From Pedobacter rhizosphaerae (GTDB taxonomy: Bacteria; Bacteroidota; Bacteroidia; Sphingobacteriales; Sphingobacteriaceae): 64,000 nucleotides of DNA. A model generated the notes under the pieces. The model worked only from the letters and a program-made list of their open reading frames with translations. It had not been told where the DNA came from and did not search any database. The translations under genes and the position numbers were made by a program. The stretch is taken from positions 1-64,000 of the forward strand of contig NZ_FOGG01000018.1 in assembly GCF_900111155.1 (NCBI RefSeq), written 5' to 3'. This document shows, in pieces, positions 15,540 to 24,610 of this stretch. Position 1 is the stretch's first letter. The number at the start of each line of letters is the position of its first letter.

Positions 15540-16733
15540 ATGGACCCGATACGTATCACGCAAGCACAAGCACGCAAAATCATCCTTCATGCTGCCGGTC
15601 TGGCCCGTAAAGATCAGTTTGGAACTGGAATAGAGGCCGTTTATGCAGTGATTGATCACCTGGGCTTCCTGCAGATAGACACCAACTATGTTGTAGAGCG
15701 GGCACACCATCAGGTATTGTTTTCCCGGATATCAGATTACCAAACCAACTGGCTGGCCACATTAACTGAAGAAGCTGAAATATTTGAATACTTTAGCTCA
15801 GATGCCAGCTACATGCCTATGAAAGACTTCCGGTTTTCTTTGCCCGTTAAAGAAAGCTTTGAAACAGGCGGCAGGATTCCTTCACCAATGCAATCCAGAC
15901 TGATGAAAGATGTGCTTGATCGCATAGAGCGTGAGGGGCCTTTAATGATAAGTGATTTCGAAAATGACAGGATAGATGCTAGCTCGGGCTGGTGGGACTG
16001 GGGACCAGCAAAAGTGGCGCTTGAACGCTTGTACCTGGAAGGTAAACTCATGATTACCAGGACACCTGCTTTCAAAAAAGTTTACGATCTTCCTTTAAAT
16101 TTAATCCCATCCGAAATTGAGGTCACTCCCCCCACAGCGGAAGAATTTGCGCGCTATGTTATCCGCCGTACCTTGGGGGCACTTGGGATAGCCTCTCTTA
16201 AGGAAATAGCCTGGCGTGTCAGGCGCGTAAAAGGGAATTTGGTGAAGCAGGAACTGAATGAAATGCTCTCCTCTGGCGAAATTAAAAGTGTGGAGGTTGA
16301 TGGTTTGAAAACGGCACCATTGTATCTACTCCGCGATCAATCTACCGAGATTACACTCGATGACGAGGCCTTTATTCTTTCGCCATTCGATGTGCTCAAT
16401 GTCTTCAGGCATCGGCTGAAAACTTTTTTCAATTTTGACTATCAGATCGAATGTTTCGTTCCTGCTCCTAAACGCAAGTATGGTTATTTTTCATTGCCCA
16501 TAATTATTGGAGATCAGTTTATCGCACGTATGGATGCGAAAGCCGATAGGAAGCAGCGCTTGCTTATTGTGCACAACATTTATTTTGAGGAGGTTGAGCT
16601 TAATGAAATTATGCTCAATAAATTGATAGCGGCACTTAAAGATTTTATACAATTTAACCTGTGTAATGATGTTGTGTTTCATAAATCTAACCACACAAAT
16701 TATCTCCACACTATTCAACAGGCATTCTCTTAA
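15540..16733 (+). CDS. YcaQ/AlkZ-family winged-helix DNA glycosylase
   Basis: The 397-residue protein belongs to the HTH_42 family. The N-terminal region has LGFLQIDTNYV, with the catalytic pattern Gln45-Ile46-Asp47 (the QxD form seen in YcaQ rather than the QxQ form of antibiotic-linked AlkZ). Tandem winged-helix segments follow (for example WWDWGPAKVALERLYLEGKL). E. coli YcaQ unhooks DNA interstrand crosslinks and removes N7-alkylated bases. It starts 50 bp after ohrR and may be read through from that operon. No biosynthetic cluster for a genotoxin is nearby, which favours a housekeeping repair role. Confidence 0.88.
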   Translation: MDPIRITQAQARKIILHAAGLARKDQFGTGIEAVYAVIDHLGFLQIDTNYVVERAHHQVLFSRISDYQTNWLATLTEEAEIFEYFSSDASYMPMKDFRFSLPVKESFETGGRIPSPMQSRLMKDVLDRIEREGPLMISDFENDRIDASSGWWDWGPAKVALERLYLEGKLMITRTPAFKKVYDLPLNLIPSEIEVTPPTAEEFARYVIRRTLGALGIASLKEIAWRVRRVKGNLVKQELNEMLSSGEIKSVEVDGLKTAPLYLLRDQSTEITLDDEAFILSPFDVLNVFRHRLKTFFNFDYQIECFVPAPKRKYGYFSLPIIIGDQFIARMDAKADRKQRLLIVHNIYFEEVELNEIMLNKLIAALKDFIQFNLCNDVVFHKSNHTNYLHTIQQAFS

Positions 16734-16767
16734 TTGTGCGAACAGCTATCTGAAAAAAAACAACTTA

Positions 16768-17259
16768 CTAAAATTCGTAAAGATTGTTTCCACGCAAGTT
16801 TTCAATTATCTGTATTGCGGTTTCCTTTAATGGATGACGTAAGCGTATAATCTCTTCTTTTTCTTTCAGAGACTCGAAGCCTGCTTGATTGAGCAATGTT
16901 TTAACATGCCTGTAAAACCCATCTAAAAAAGTATTTAACGATAACAAGTCCGCAGTTAAGCCTTCATTTTCATAATTAAACTGACAGGAACAATGATAAG
17001 AGAGCAAAATTTGGCCTCCTCCACATTCAGCACCAATACCTACTGTAAACTCATTCGGTTGATCACCAGGGATCAGTTCGTCAGCAAAATCATCACCAAC
17101 GGTGTGGTAAATCTCAAAAATGATTGTAAAACTATTCAGCAAATCAAACTCAAAATCAAAGCCAGACTGATAACATTGGCTAATAGCGCTTGTTGATAAG
17201 AGTTCAGGGTTAAATATAAATTCGTTTACCTGAACTGGTTGCACATTGAATATTTTCAT
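16768..17259 (-). CDS. Hypothetical protein
   Basis: The 163-residue protein has no signal peptide or membrane segment. Its N-terminal half is acidic and aromatic (for example FDFEFDLLNSFTIIFEIYH), the middle has CGGGQILLSYHCSCQF, and the C-terminal third looks helical, ending RHPLKETAIQIIENL. I do not recognise the family. A SecB-like beta fold came to mind but I cannot support it. It starts 18 bp after the stop of the gene at 17278-17739, so the two are probably co-transcribed. Confidence 0.7.
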   Translation of the reverse strand: MKIFNVQPVQVNEFIFNPELLSTSAISQCYQSGFDFEFDLLNSFTIIFEIYHTVGDDFADELIPGDQPNEFTVGIGAECGGGQILLSYHCSCQFNYENEGLTADLLSLNTFLDGFYRHVKTLLNQAGFESLKEKEEIIRLRHPLKETAIQIIENLRGNNLYEF

Positions 17260-17277
17260 GGAGAGGAACCTAAGATG

Positions 17278-17739
17278 TTACTTCGAGCCCTTATCCCCCT
17301 CTTTGCTCTTCAGCAATTGGCTGAGTAGGCTATCAAGCTTTTGAAATTCAGGGCTGCCAGCAGTAAAAACCCCTGCTGTGGCGATGCCATATTTTGAAGC
17401 CATCTGCCAGTTGCTCTCCCTCGAGGTTGAATCATTAAGATAATGTACCAGCTTGAAAGCATCCCGAAGTTCGGCACTAAACTTTCTTTTTTTTGACTTC
17501 GGCGAAGCAGGGCGACTACTGATCGTAAAAAGTTGTTGGCTGGTTAAAACCTCAATCTGCGACAGGGCAGTGTCTGTATGAAGGGAATCTACTGCTAATT
17601 GTTTGTGATTTCTCGGTTGTACAGATCTGAAACTCATCATGCCAATGACAATGACAGAAAAGAAAACCAGCAAAACCGCTGATGGTAATAGCTTTGCTAA
17701 AGATATTTTACTGGTAGCAGTATTTTTTATGAGATTCAT
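17278..17739 (-). CDS. Single-pass membrane protein, unknown
   Basis: The 153-residue protein has one membrane segment near residues 17-36 (LLPSAVLLVFFSVIVIGMMS) and a mostly polar C-terminal domain with a basic stretch (SPKSKKRKF). The topology fits an N-terminal anchor with an extracytoplasmic domain. I do not recognise the family. It is the first gene of a two-gene minus-strand unit with the hypothetical protein at 16768-17259. Confidence 0.7.
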   Translation of the reverse strand: MNLIKNTATSKISLAKLLPSAVLLVFFSVIVIGMMSFRSVQPRNHKQLAVDSLHTDTALSQIEVLTSQQLFTISSRPASPKSKKRKFSAELRDAFKLVHYLNDSTSRESNWQMASKYGIATAGVFTAGSPEFQKLDSLLSQLLKSKEGDKGSK

Positions 17740-17967
17740 GAGGTGTTTAATTTAGAATTACCCGAAAGTTAGCAAAATATTGCGAAAAGGAAAGAACCAA
17801 AAACCATTCACTAATGTTGTGACCTCTGCACTGTCCATACAACAATAAACCTGATCAAAACGGGCACGTAGCAAAGCGAAGTAAAGTGGAGAGCAGGGCC
17901 GAACTTATCCGATAAGTGCTAAGCCCCAGCTTTCCTAATAATACTAATTTCTTTCAACCGGTTAACA

Positions 17968-18801
17968 TCATTCGGTAACTGCGGTAAAAGTCATTGTAGC
18001 AGATTGTATAGTTACCGTTGTGCGTTTATTTTTCGGAACAGTTACGGCAATGCTTCTTTCCCCACCTGCTCCAATGTGTACACGAACAGGTGTTTGGTTT
18101 TTTAGAATGTAATAACTGATCGGTCCATCCTTACTGTGCTTTAGCCCGGAAGTAAAATCATTTTCGATTGTACTGTATGGAATTGCGGTATCAAACCTAA
18201 ATCCCGAAAACTCACTGGTTAAGTCAATGCTGTATGTAGGCAGATCTGATACAATCACATTTAACAGCCCTACAATACGTTCCATCATCATCTCCAGTGT
18301 TTGATTCTTACTGATAATGACACCAGTCGTTTTTGCAAAAAAGGTATCTGCGGTTTTATAGAGTTTATCCTGAAAGGAAAATGAAGGTTGCCAATACTGA
18401 AAATTAGCTTCGGCATAAGGCAAAAAAACTGGTTTATCCCTATCGCCATCAAAGAACTGATTGATTGCAAACTCGCGTTGCGACCCGACGGCAACAAAAT
18501 TATAGGTTCCATCAGGCAGTTCAAAACCGATCTGACCAAAGTCAGGACTAGTTGACAATTGCGTTTCCCGCTTTACTTCTGCCCCGGTTTGCGAGTTATA
18601 GGCAATTATTGTCAACTGCTTAATAAAGCTTGCAATAGGATCTGTTGGAAAGCCCACATTGGCCTGCCCTACCTCATGGTTTAGGCCACCTATTTTAAAG
18701 GCTACCGTTCTGTCTTTAATCGTTTCAACTGGTCCGAGATTTTTTCTACATGCCGATAGCATCACCGCTAAGACACATAATGTTAACTTGATATTTTTCA
18801 T
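17968..18801 (-). CDS. FimB/Mfa2-like fimbrial anchor lipoprotein
   Basis: The 277-residue protein has a lipoprotein signal (LCVLAVMLSACRKN, lipidated Cys likely at residue 17). Its mature part resembles the Mfa2/FimB family: an N-terminal beta domain with LPDGTYNFVAVG, then FFAKTTGV and MMERIVGLLNV. Known relatives anchor or cap fimbriae on the Bacteroidota surface. No fimbrillin or other fimbrial gene is adjacent, so its partner is unclear. I chose the ATG at 18801 because it places the lipobox correctly; an upstream in-frame ATG at 18858 would add an unneeded 19 residues. Confidence 0.75.
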   Translation of the reverse strand: MKNIKLTLCVLAVMLSACRKNLGPVETIKDRTVAFKIGGLNHEVGQANVGFPTDPIASFIKQLTIIAYNSQTGAEVKRETQLSTSPDFGQIGFELPDGTYNFVAVGSQREFAINQFFDGDRDKPVFLPYAEANFQYWQPSFSFQDKLYKTADTFFAKTTGVIISKNQTLEMMMERIVGLLNVIVSDLPTYSIDLTSEFSGFRFDTAIPYSTIENDFTSGLKHSKDGPISYYILKNQTPVRVHIGAGGERSIAVTVPKNKRTTVTIQSATMTFTAVTE

Positions 18802-19240
18802 AGTATTTTTATAACAAGTTATAGATAATAGGCAGGCTATTAACCCATTAAACAGCACATTGCACCGGGATATGTAAAACTGAAAAGAATTTTACACATA
18901 TTTTCCCTGGTTTAGTATGCGTATTTCTTCTGTTCGGGCAGATTAAATAGTAGTTTAAGGAATAACTAAAAATCAACTGCTCACAGCCAGTTTTCCTTAG
19001 TCAAAAAAGTAATATACCTTTTCAACCTGTTCTGAAAATATAACAAACCAGAAGTTTTTGTAAAATAAGACCTACAATTCATCTTGTAAACCAAGTATTT
19101 ACAAATGATATTGAACTTTACAAAGCATCTCTTCGCGTCACAAAAGGAGGCCGAAATGCTGCTTTCTCCTAAAATCTATCTTCTTGCAAAACCTTTCTGC
19201 CTGCTCAGGGGTTTATTTCCGGATAGCTAATCGGGACATT
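18802..19240. other. Divergent spacer with a possible leader ORF
   Basis: The spacer separates the lipoprotein gene from the PqiA-domain genes. At 19156-19230 a 24-codon frame starts with ATG and is preceded 8 bp upstream by a perfect AGGAGG, which is rare in Bacteroidota; it overlaps the possible TTG start at 19184 in another frame. An imperfect inverted repeat (tatgtaaaa with ttttacacata) lies at 18871-18900. No consensus promoter is clear. Confidence 0.4.
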
Positions 19241-20644
19241 ATGGTGCAGCAGGCTTACCTGCTTTTATCGTCCCTTAGAATTCAGCCGCAACTAATTTTA
19301 AACGTTATTTTTCATCAGGATTTGGAAACTACACGTACCATAACAGCTCCCAGGAGATTTTTACCCAACATTCTCCTTATCCTCTCCCTTAGCGTACTGC
19401 TTTGTGCTGAAGGCTATTTCGGTTTTAAACTCCATGCACTCTCCGAGCAGCAGGAACGTATTAAGCATGATTATTCGGACATTAACAACATCACCTACGG
19501 TCTATTTTCCGTTCAGCAGTGGAAGGATAATGTAGCCGATATTGTTCGCCATCAGGTACGTGGGCTGAAAATGACCAAAAAGCAAAAAAAGATTCTTCAA
19601 ACTGAAGTTGAACAAGTATTGTTAGCATTGATTGATAAGGCTGAGGCTTTGGTGAATAAGCCGAAGAAGACCATAAGTGGTAAGATTCAGAAATTTGCGA
19701 TCAAAAACTTTGTCAACTCAGACAGCATCCGCGCACAGGTGCCAACCTTTGCCAAGAAGATCATGGCCGAGATTGATAACCCCAAAAATAAAAAGCAGCT
19801 GGGAAAAATGGCCCTGGGCGAGTTCAATGAGCTGGCCAAAGAAGAAAGTCTGGATACCGCATTCCGCGCAAAAAGCACCGAACTGAAGCAGATGTACACC
19901 AGGTACCAGGTAACATCAACACCAGATCTCAATAAAAAGCTTTCGGGTACCCTCAGCAGCATCAAAAAGCAAACTTATGCTTATTCTTTCGCCATGTTGG
20001 GCTGCGTGGTAATTGTACTCGGCTTTTGGTGGGTATTGCGTAAGCGCAGAGATCTGCACACCGCGCTTTTTATCATGTCGTTGTTATTCGCCTTTATTTT
20101 GCTCGCTGTGGGGCTCACCGCCTCCATGATAGAAGTAGATGCCCGCATCCGCTCACTCGATTTTGTGTTACTGGGCGAGCATGTAGTTTTTAATGATCAG
20201 GTTTTGTTCTTTCAAAGCAAGAGCATTATGGATGTGGTAAGGGTACTCCTGTCACAGTCGGGAATTGATTCTGTGTTGGTTGGCGTACTCATTTTAGCTT
20301 TCAGTATTCTTTTCCCTGTAGTGAAACTCAGCTCCACTGGCATCCACCTTTTAGGCGGTAAACGCTGGGCAGAAAACAGGCTGGTAAAATACTTTGCTTT
20401 TCAGTCGGGTAAATGGAGCATGGCCGATGTGATTGTAATTGCCATACTCATGGCCTATATCGGACTTAACGGATTACTGGAAGGCCAACTTCAGGCACTG
20501 AACATCAACAATGATTCGCTCACGATACTCACTACCAACAACACGGCGCTTCAACCGGGCTATATTATATTCATCGCCTTTGTACTCTATGGTTTGATCC
20601 TTTCTACGATCTTAAAATCGATTACACCGCACGATACGCATTAG
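19241..20644 (+). CDS. PqiA-domain membrane protein, copy 1
   Basis: The 467-residue protein has one N-terminal membrane segment (LPNILLILSLSVLL), a soluble Lys-rich region of about 190 residues, then about five membrane helices carrying the PqiA pattern (FQSKSI, VLVGVLILAFSILFPVVKL, SGKWSMADVIVIAILMAYIG). PqiA-type proteins in Proteobacteria work with MCE proteins in envelope lipid transport; no MCE gene is here. It aligns along its length with the next gene, so the pair is a tandem duplication. The first ATG is at 19241, but the alignment begins near a TTG at 19322, which could be the real start; a TTG at 19184 is a longer option. Confidence 0.8.
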   Translation: MVQQAYLLLSSLRIQPQLILNVIFHQDLETTRTITAPRRFLPNILLILSLSVLLCAEGYFGFKLHALSEQQERIKHDYSDINNITYGLFSVQQWKDNVADIVRHQVRGLKMTKKQKKILQTEVEQVLLALIDKAEALVNKPKKTISGKIQKFAIKNFVNSDSIRAQVPTFAKKIMAEIDNPKNKKQLGKMALGEFNELAKEESLDTAFRAKSTELKQMYTRYQVTSTPDLNKKLSGTLSSIKKQTYAYSFAMLGCVVIVLGFWWVLRKRRDLHTALFIMSLLFAFILLAVGLTASMIEVDARIRSLDFVLLGEHVVFNDQVLFFQSKSIMDVVRVLLSQSGIDSVLVGVLILAFSILFPVVKLSSTGIHLLGGKRWAENRLVKYFAFQSGKWSMADVIVIAILMAYIGLNGLLEGQLQALNINNDSLTILTTNNTALQPGYIIFIAFVLYGLILSTILKSITPHDTH

Positions 20645-20678
20645 TCTCTGATACGGTGACATCCAATCTCTAAAGAAC

Positions 20679-22004
20679 ATGACAACTCACGAAACTCCAG
20701 ATATTCAACTCAGATTCAAACCTGCATCAATGGCACTTATTGCAGGTCTTTCCATTCTCTTGTTGGCGGCAGGCTACTGCGGCTACCAATTTCGCGAGCT
20801 TTCTTATGAACAGAAGCGAATTAAGGAAGACTACAGCCTTTCTAACAACATTACCTTTGGTATATTTTCTGTCGACCGTTGGGGAGACAAGATTTCTGCT
20901 GTAGTAGACCGCAGGGTAAAGGGCTTTAAACTAACAGGAAGCCAAAAAGCAGACATGCAGGAAACCGTTGAAAAACAGCTGCACGGCATGGTTGATAAAG
21001 CTGTTGCCGAGGTAACCAAACCACAAAAAGGCCTGGGTGCTAAACTCAAAAAGCTGGCTTTTAATACGTTTGTTGACGTGAAGGAGATCCACGCTCAGGT
21101 TCCTTCCTTTGCCCGCACAATTGTAACGAAGGTAACCAGTCCCAGAACCTTAAAACGCCTAAAGACCATTGCAACCAGTAAGGTAGAAGAACTGGAGGCT
21201 CAAACCTACGACAATACCGGAAGAACCATTACCTCTGTAGAGCGTGCCATTTACCGCAAGTATAAGGTTGATAATGCCGCAGCTTTTGAAAAAACCATTG
21301 GCTCCAGAATAGACAGCATTAAAAGTGCCAGCAACCTTTACGCCTTGATCATGATAGGCTGTGTGATAGTTGCGATAGTATTATGGGCGCTTATGCGCAG
21401 GAAAGTGCAGATTCAAGGCACCTTCTTTATCTTCTCCCTGCTTTTCGCCACTTTACTGCTTGCAGTAGGAATTTCATCTCCGATTATTGAGGTAGATGCC
21501 CGCATTAGCGCCTTGCACTTTGCACTTCTGGGAGAGAAGTTAGCCTTTACCAACCAGGTACTTTTTTTCCAGAGCAAAAGTATCCTCGGTATTATTGGCA
21601 CCCTGATAGAACAGCCCAAACCGGATGCTGTATTGGTTGGCGTATTGCTGCTACTGTTTGTCGTTATCCTGCCTCTCCTTCGCCTGATTGCCCGGGGGCT
21701 CCATGTATCTTGCAGTCATCTTTTCGGCAATCCGAAAGTGATCAGATTTCTTGCTTTTGATTTAGGCAAATGGGATATGGCTGATGTGATGGTAGTGGGT
21801 ATAGCCATGACCTACATCGGGCTAAACGGAATTTTAAAGAGCCAGCTTTCAGGGCTTAACATTAAAAATGATACCCTTCAGGTAATCACCTCTAATCACT
21901 CTACCCTACAGCTAGGCTTTTTCATATTCACAGCTTATGTTGCCTATAATATTATTCTTACCTCCATTCTCAAAAGAATCGATGAACAAAACGGACCTTG
22001 TTAA
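20679..22004 (+). CDS. PqiA-domain membrane protein, copy 2
   Basis: The 441-residue paralogue of the preceding gene has the same layout: membrane segment at about residues 17-36, a soluble region with LGAKLKKLAFNTFV and QVPSFARTIV (matching SGKIQKFAIKNFV and QVPTFAKKIM in copy 1), then a PqiA-like helical bundle with LGKWDMADVMVVGIAMTYIG. It starts 34 bp after copy 1, in an apparent operon. Retention of both copies suggests they form a heteromer or act on different substrates (inference). Function in the envelope is likely but unproven. Confidence 0.85.
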   Translation: MTTHETPDIQLRFKPASMALIAGLSILLLAAGYCGYQFRELSYEQKRIKEDYSLSNNITFGIFSVDRWGDKISAVVDRRVKGFKLTGSQKADMQETVEKQLHGMVDKAVAEVTKPQKGLGAKLKKLAFNTFVDVKEIHAQVPSFARTIVTKVTSPRTLKRLKTIATSKVEELEAQTYDNTGRTITSVERAIYRKYKVDNAAAFEKTIGSRIDSIKSASNLYALIMIGCVIVAIVLWALMRRKVQIQGTFFIFSLLFATLLLAVGISSPIIEVDARISALHFALLGEKLAFTNQVLFFQSKSILGIIGTLIEQPKPDAVLVGVLLLLFVVILPLLRLIARGLHVSCSHLFGNPKVIRFLAFDLGKWDMADVMVVGIAMTYIGLNGILKSQLSGLNIKNDTLQVITSNHSTLQLGFFIFTAYVAYNIILTSILKRIDEQNGPC

Positions 22005-22324
22005 ATCGTCTAGGTAAAGGTGTATTTAATGGAAAGTGCTTTGAGCAAAATGAATTACAAAACCTAAAACAGGACGCATTAATTAACCAAATTAAATTTG
22101 GCGCGCACCCAAAAGCCGTTAGATGCTTGAGTTATAATATATATAAAACACTTATTATCAAACATAAATATTAACCATATACATTATTTAATTATTAATG
22201 AAACGATAATAAACTTATATATAGCTATTTAAAAATGAAAACCAACAATATTTAACTAAATAAAAAATATAAGTGTATTGGATATATTTATTGATAGTGA
22301 ATTGAATATGAAAAGTTGTAATTA
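22005..22324. other. AT-rich gene-free stretch
   Basis: Very AT-rich DNA downstream of the second PqiA-domain gene. I see no gene and no clear terminator before the repeat array that follows. Confidence 0.5.
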
Positions 22325-22830
22325 AACCACCTAAGGCACCTAAGAATTATAGATTCATCTTACATCATCAACCACCTAAGGCACCTAAGAAATGATAAAC
22401 TTACACCAAGCAGCAAAGACAGAAAGAGGTTTATAGCTCCATGCCCAGTCCATCTTACATCAAACCATCTTACATCAAACCATCTTACATCATCAACCAC
22501 CTAAGGCACCTAAGAAATAATCACCTTACCATGAAACAGAAATAACACAAAGAGCTTTATTCTCCCTGCCCAGTCCATCTTCCATCAAAACATCTTACAT
22601 CATCAACCACCTAAGGCACCTAAGGAATGATAAATTACCACCAAGCAGAAATGACACAAAGAGGTTTTTAGCTCCATGCCCAGTCCATCTTACATCAAAC
22701 CATCTTACATCATCAACCGCCTAAGGCACCTAAGAAATAATCACCTTACCACCAAGCAGAAATGACACAAAGAGCTTTTAGGCTCCCTGCCCAGTCCATC
22801 TTCCATCAAACCATCTTACATCATTTACCT
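22325..22830. repeat. Tandem array with cacctaaggcacctaag core
   Basis: Five cores reading ccacctaaggcacctaag (one with ccgc) occur near 22327, 22372, 22497, 22607 and 22717. The last three are 110 bp apart. Between cores are runs of catcttacatca and segments such as agcagaaatgacacaaagag and ctccctgcccagtc. The array ends just before the stop of the beta-helix gene. It is not a CRISPR: the units are nearly identical throughout, with no unique spacers. Confidence 0.9.
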
Positions 22831-22839
22831 AACATCTCT

Positions 22840-24402
22840 CTATTCCTGAAAATTATTACCATTTAACACAGGATTCACGAAGCCCTGCAAATCTATATTC
22901 CCGCCTAGAACAACATTATTATTGAATATGGCATTTAGCGGTTTTGCACCAAAGGCAGTGATGGCATTAACGGGTATTCCATTTGCATTTCTATTGTTAT
23001 TTGCCTCCACATTCAGATTTTCAATTTTCGCTTTGTCCGTTCTAATCACGAGGCCAAAATCTACCCCCCTACCCTCAGCGGCAGACTTGGAAAAGCGAAT
23101 GGTATCTCCTTTGAGCTGAAGCAATTGATTCACCGTTCCGGGTGCATGTTTGGTATAGGTAAAAATAGCGAACCGATCTTCTGTATTAGGCACTGAAAAC
23201 TGGTAAGTATTATTTTCCAGCTCCAGGAGATAATTCTCTGCTCCCGATTCAACGGAGATACCTTTCACGGTATTATCTGTAAGTTGATTTTTAACAATTC
23301 TGGCATTCGATTCGTAATCTCCAAAAATATGAATGCCTATTTTCGAGTCTGAAATCTTGTTATTTTCAATTTTTGAAACCGGCAAATTCGCCTCTGGTAC
23401 AGCAAATGTATAGTTAAGAATAATCCCCGTTGAATTGGGATTTGAAGAGATATCATTACCACTTACAACCACACCATAATTCCCCCTAACCTCTATGGCG
23501 TAAAGTTTTGAGGCAGTTATCGTATTCTTCACAACAGCTGTAATTACCCCTACAGCAGATAGCGCTATACCATCCTCAGCCTGTTTAGGATCACTCCCGG
23601 TTTCGGAAATATGATTGTCCTGAATGAGTGTACCCAGGGTATTCCCCCAATCCTCAATACCCATCCTGCCCGCATTGGAGATCGTATTTTTCAATACCTT
23701 ACAGCCCACAATTCTATCGGACGGATGATTACCAGTTGCCGTAAGCGCATTGCCGTATGATTTGATTAGGGTATTAGAGTCGACCAGAGTCGAATCTGCC
23801 CCATTCTCTGCATACCTTACACCTAAGGTGTTAATATTATTCTGCCTGATCACATTGTTTCTGGAGCTTGTTCCAGAAACCCATACGGCCTCCATTCCTA
23901 GTTTTCCATAGGGTAAATTGAAATCGAACTGACATTGCCGAACCTCAAAACCCTGTGTATTTTGAATATATACACAGGCGTTGTTCCATTCCTGAAAATG
24001 AAAAGGGCTTTCAGATGGCGAAAAAGTAATATTTCTGATCAGTGAATGATCGGCATTTTCAGCATAAAAGTAACGGCCATTGTTGAGCAGGGTGCCCACC
24101 ATGCTATTGCCCCCTTTGATTATAGTTCCCTTTTGTCCAAATAGTTTGGTATTGGCTTTCAGATTAATGGTTTTATTGATGATATACGTACCTGCCTGTA
24201 AAAACACCTGGGAAGAGTCATTCAAAAGCTTCTGGAGCCCTTCAGTATCGTCTGTTAGGCCATCCCCCTTCAGGTTATAGGCATAGAAAGGGTGATTTAA
24301 AATTTCATCATCATTCAGCGACACCGATTCGGAAACTGAAGAGCGTTTGGTGCAGGAGAGCAAGGCTAATATAGAATACGCGATAAAAAATAGCTTAATC
24401 AT
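22840..24402 (-). CDS. Right-handed beta-helix lipoprotein
   Basis: The 520-residue protein has a lipoprotein signal (YSILALLSCTKRS) and then a Pectate_lyase_3-like start (GDGLTDDTEGLQKLL). Many short repeats rich in Asn and Ile/Val follow (for example NNINTLGVRY, KNTISNAGRMGIEDWGN, NDISSNPNSTGIILN), typical of a right-handed parallel beta helix. Such proteins are often polysaccharide lyases, hydrolases or epimerases. It is divergent from the exopolysaccharide operon with a 208 bp spacer, so a role in trimming or modifying that polymer at the cell surface is plausible (inference). No catalytic residues can be assigned with confidence. Confidence 0.85.
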   Translation of the reverse strand: MIKLFFIAYSILALLSCTKRSSVSESVSLNDDEILNHPFYAYNLKGDGLTDDTEGLQKLLNDSSQVFLQAGTYIINKTINLKANTKLFGQKGTIIKGGNSMVGTLLNNGRYFYAENADHSLIRNITFSPSESPFHFQEWNNACVYIQNTQGFEVRQCQFDFNLPYGKLGMEAVWVSGTSSRNNVIRQNNINTLGVRYAENGADSTLVDSNTLIKSYGNALTATGNHPSDRIVGCKVLKNTISNAGRMGIEDWGNTLGTLIQDNHISETGSDPKQAEDGIALSAVGVITAVVKNTITASKLYAIEVRGNYGVVVSGNDISSNPNSTGIILNYTFAVPEANLPVSKIENNKISDSKIGIHIFGDYESNARIVKNQLTDNTVKGISVESGAENYLLELENNTYQFSVPNTEDRFAIFTYTKHAPGTVNQLLQLKGDTIRFSKSAAEGRGVDFGLVIRTDKAKIENLNVEANNNRNANGIPVNAITAFGAKPLNAIFNNNVVLGGNIDLQGFVNPVLNGNNFQE

Positions 24403-24610
24403 ATGCTTAAGGATTATAGGTAAAATGTATTTGACTAATTATTCAAAAGATGAATTCTTTAGGGAGCGCTTTAAAACTAAGCGGTAAAAAAAAACGTATA
24501 GGGTGTCTGGTAAGAATAAAAAGGGCTTCAGCCGCAGCTAACAAATAAACGGTCAAATATAGAACTAAAACATAACTAACTGACTACAAAATAGTTAAAT
24601 AAAATCAAAT

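Noticed and set aside
15540..16733. AlkZ-type self-resistance glycosylase linked to a genotoxin cluster
   Set aside because: The catalytic motif is Gln-Ile-Asp as in YcaQ, and no biosynthetic genes are nearby.
22325..22830. CRISPR array
   Set aside because: Units are similar across their whole length and there are no short identical repeats with unique spacers; no cas genes are nearby.
24403..24610. Strict Bacteroidota promoter for the exopolysaccharide operon
   Set aside because: The best candidate (TGTATTTG near 24427) lacks the TA of the consensus and a suitable -33 TTG, so I did not annotate it.
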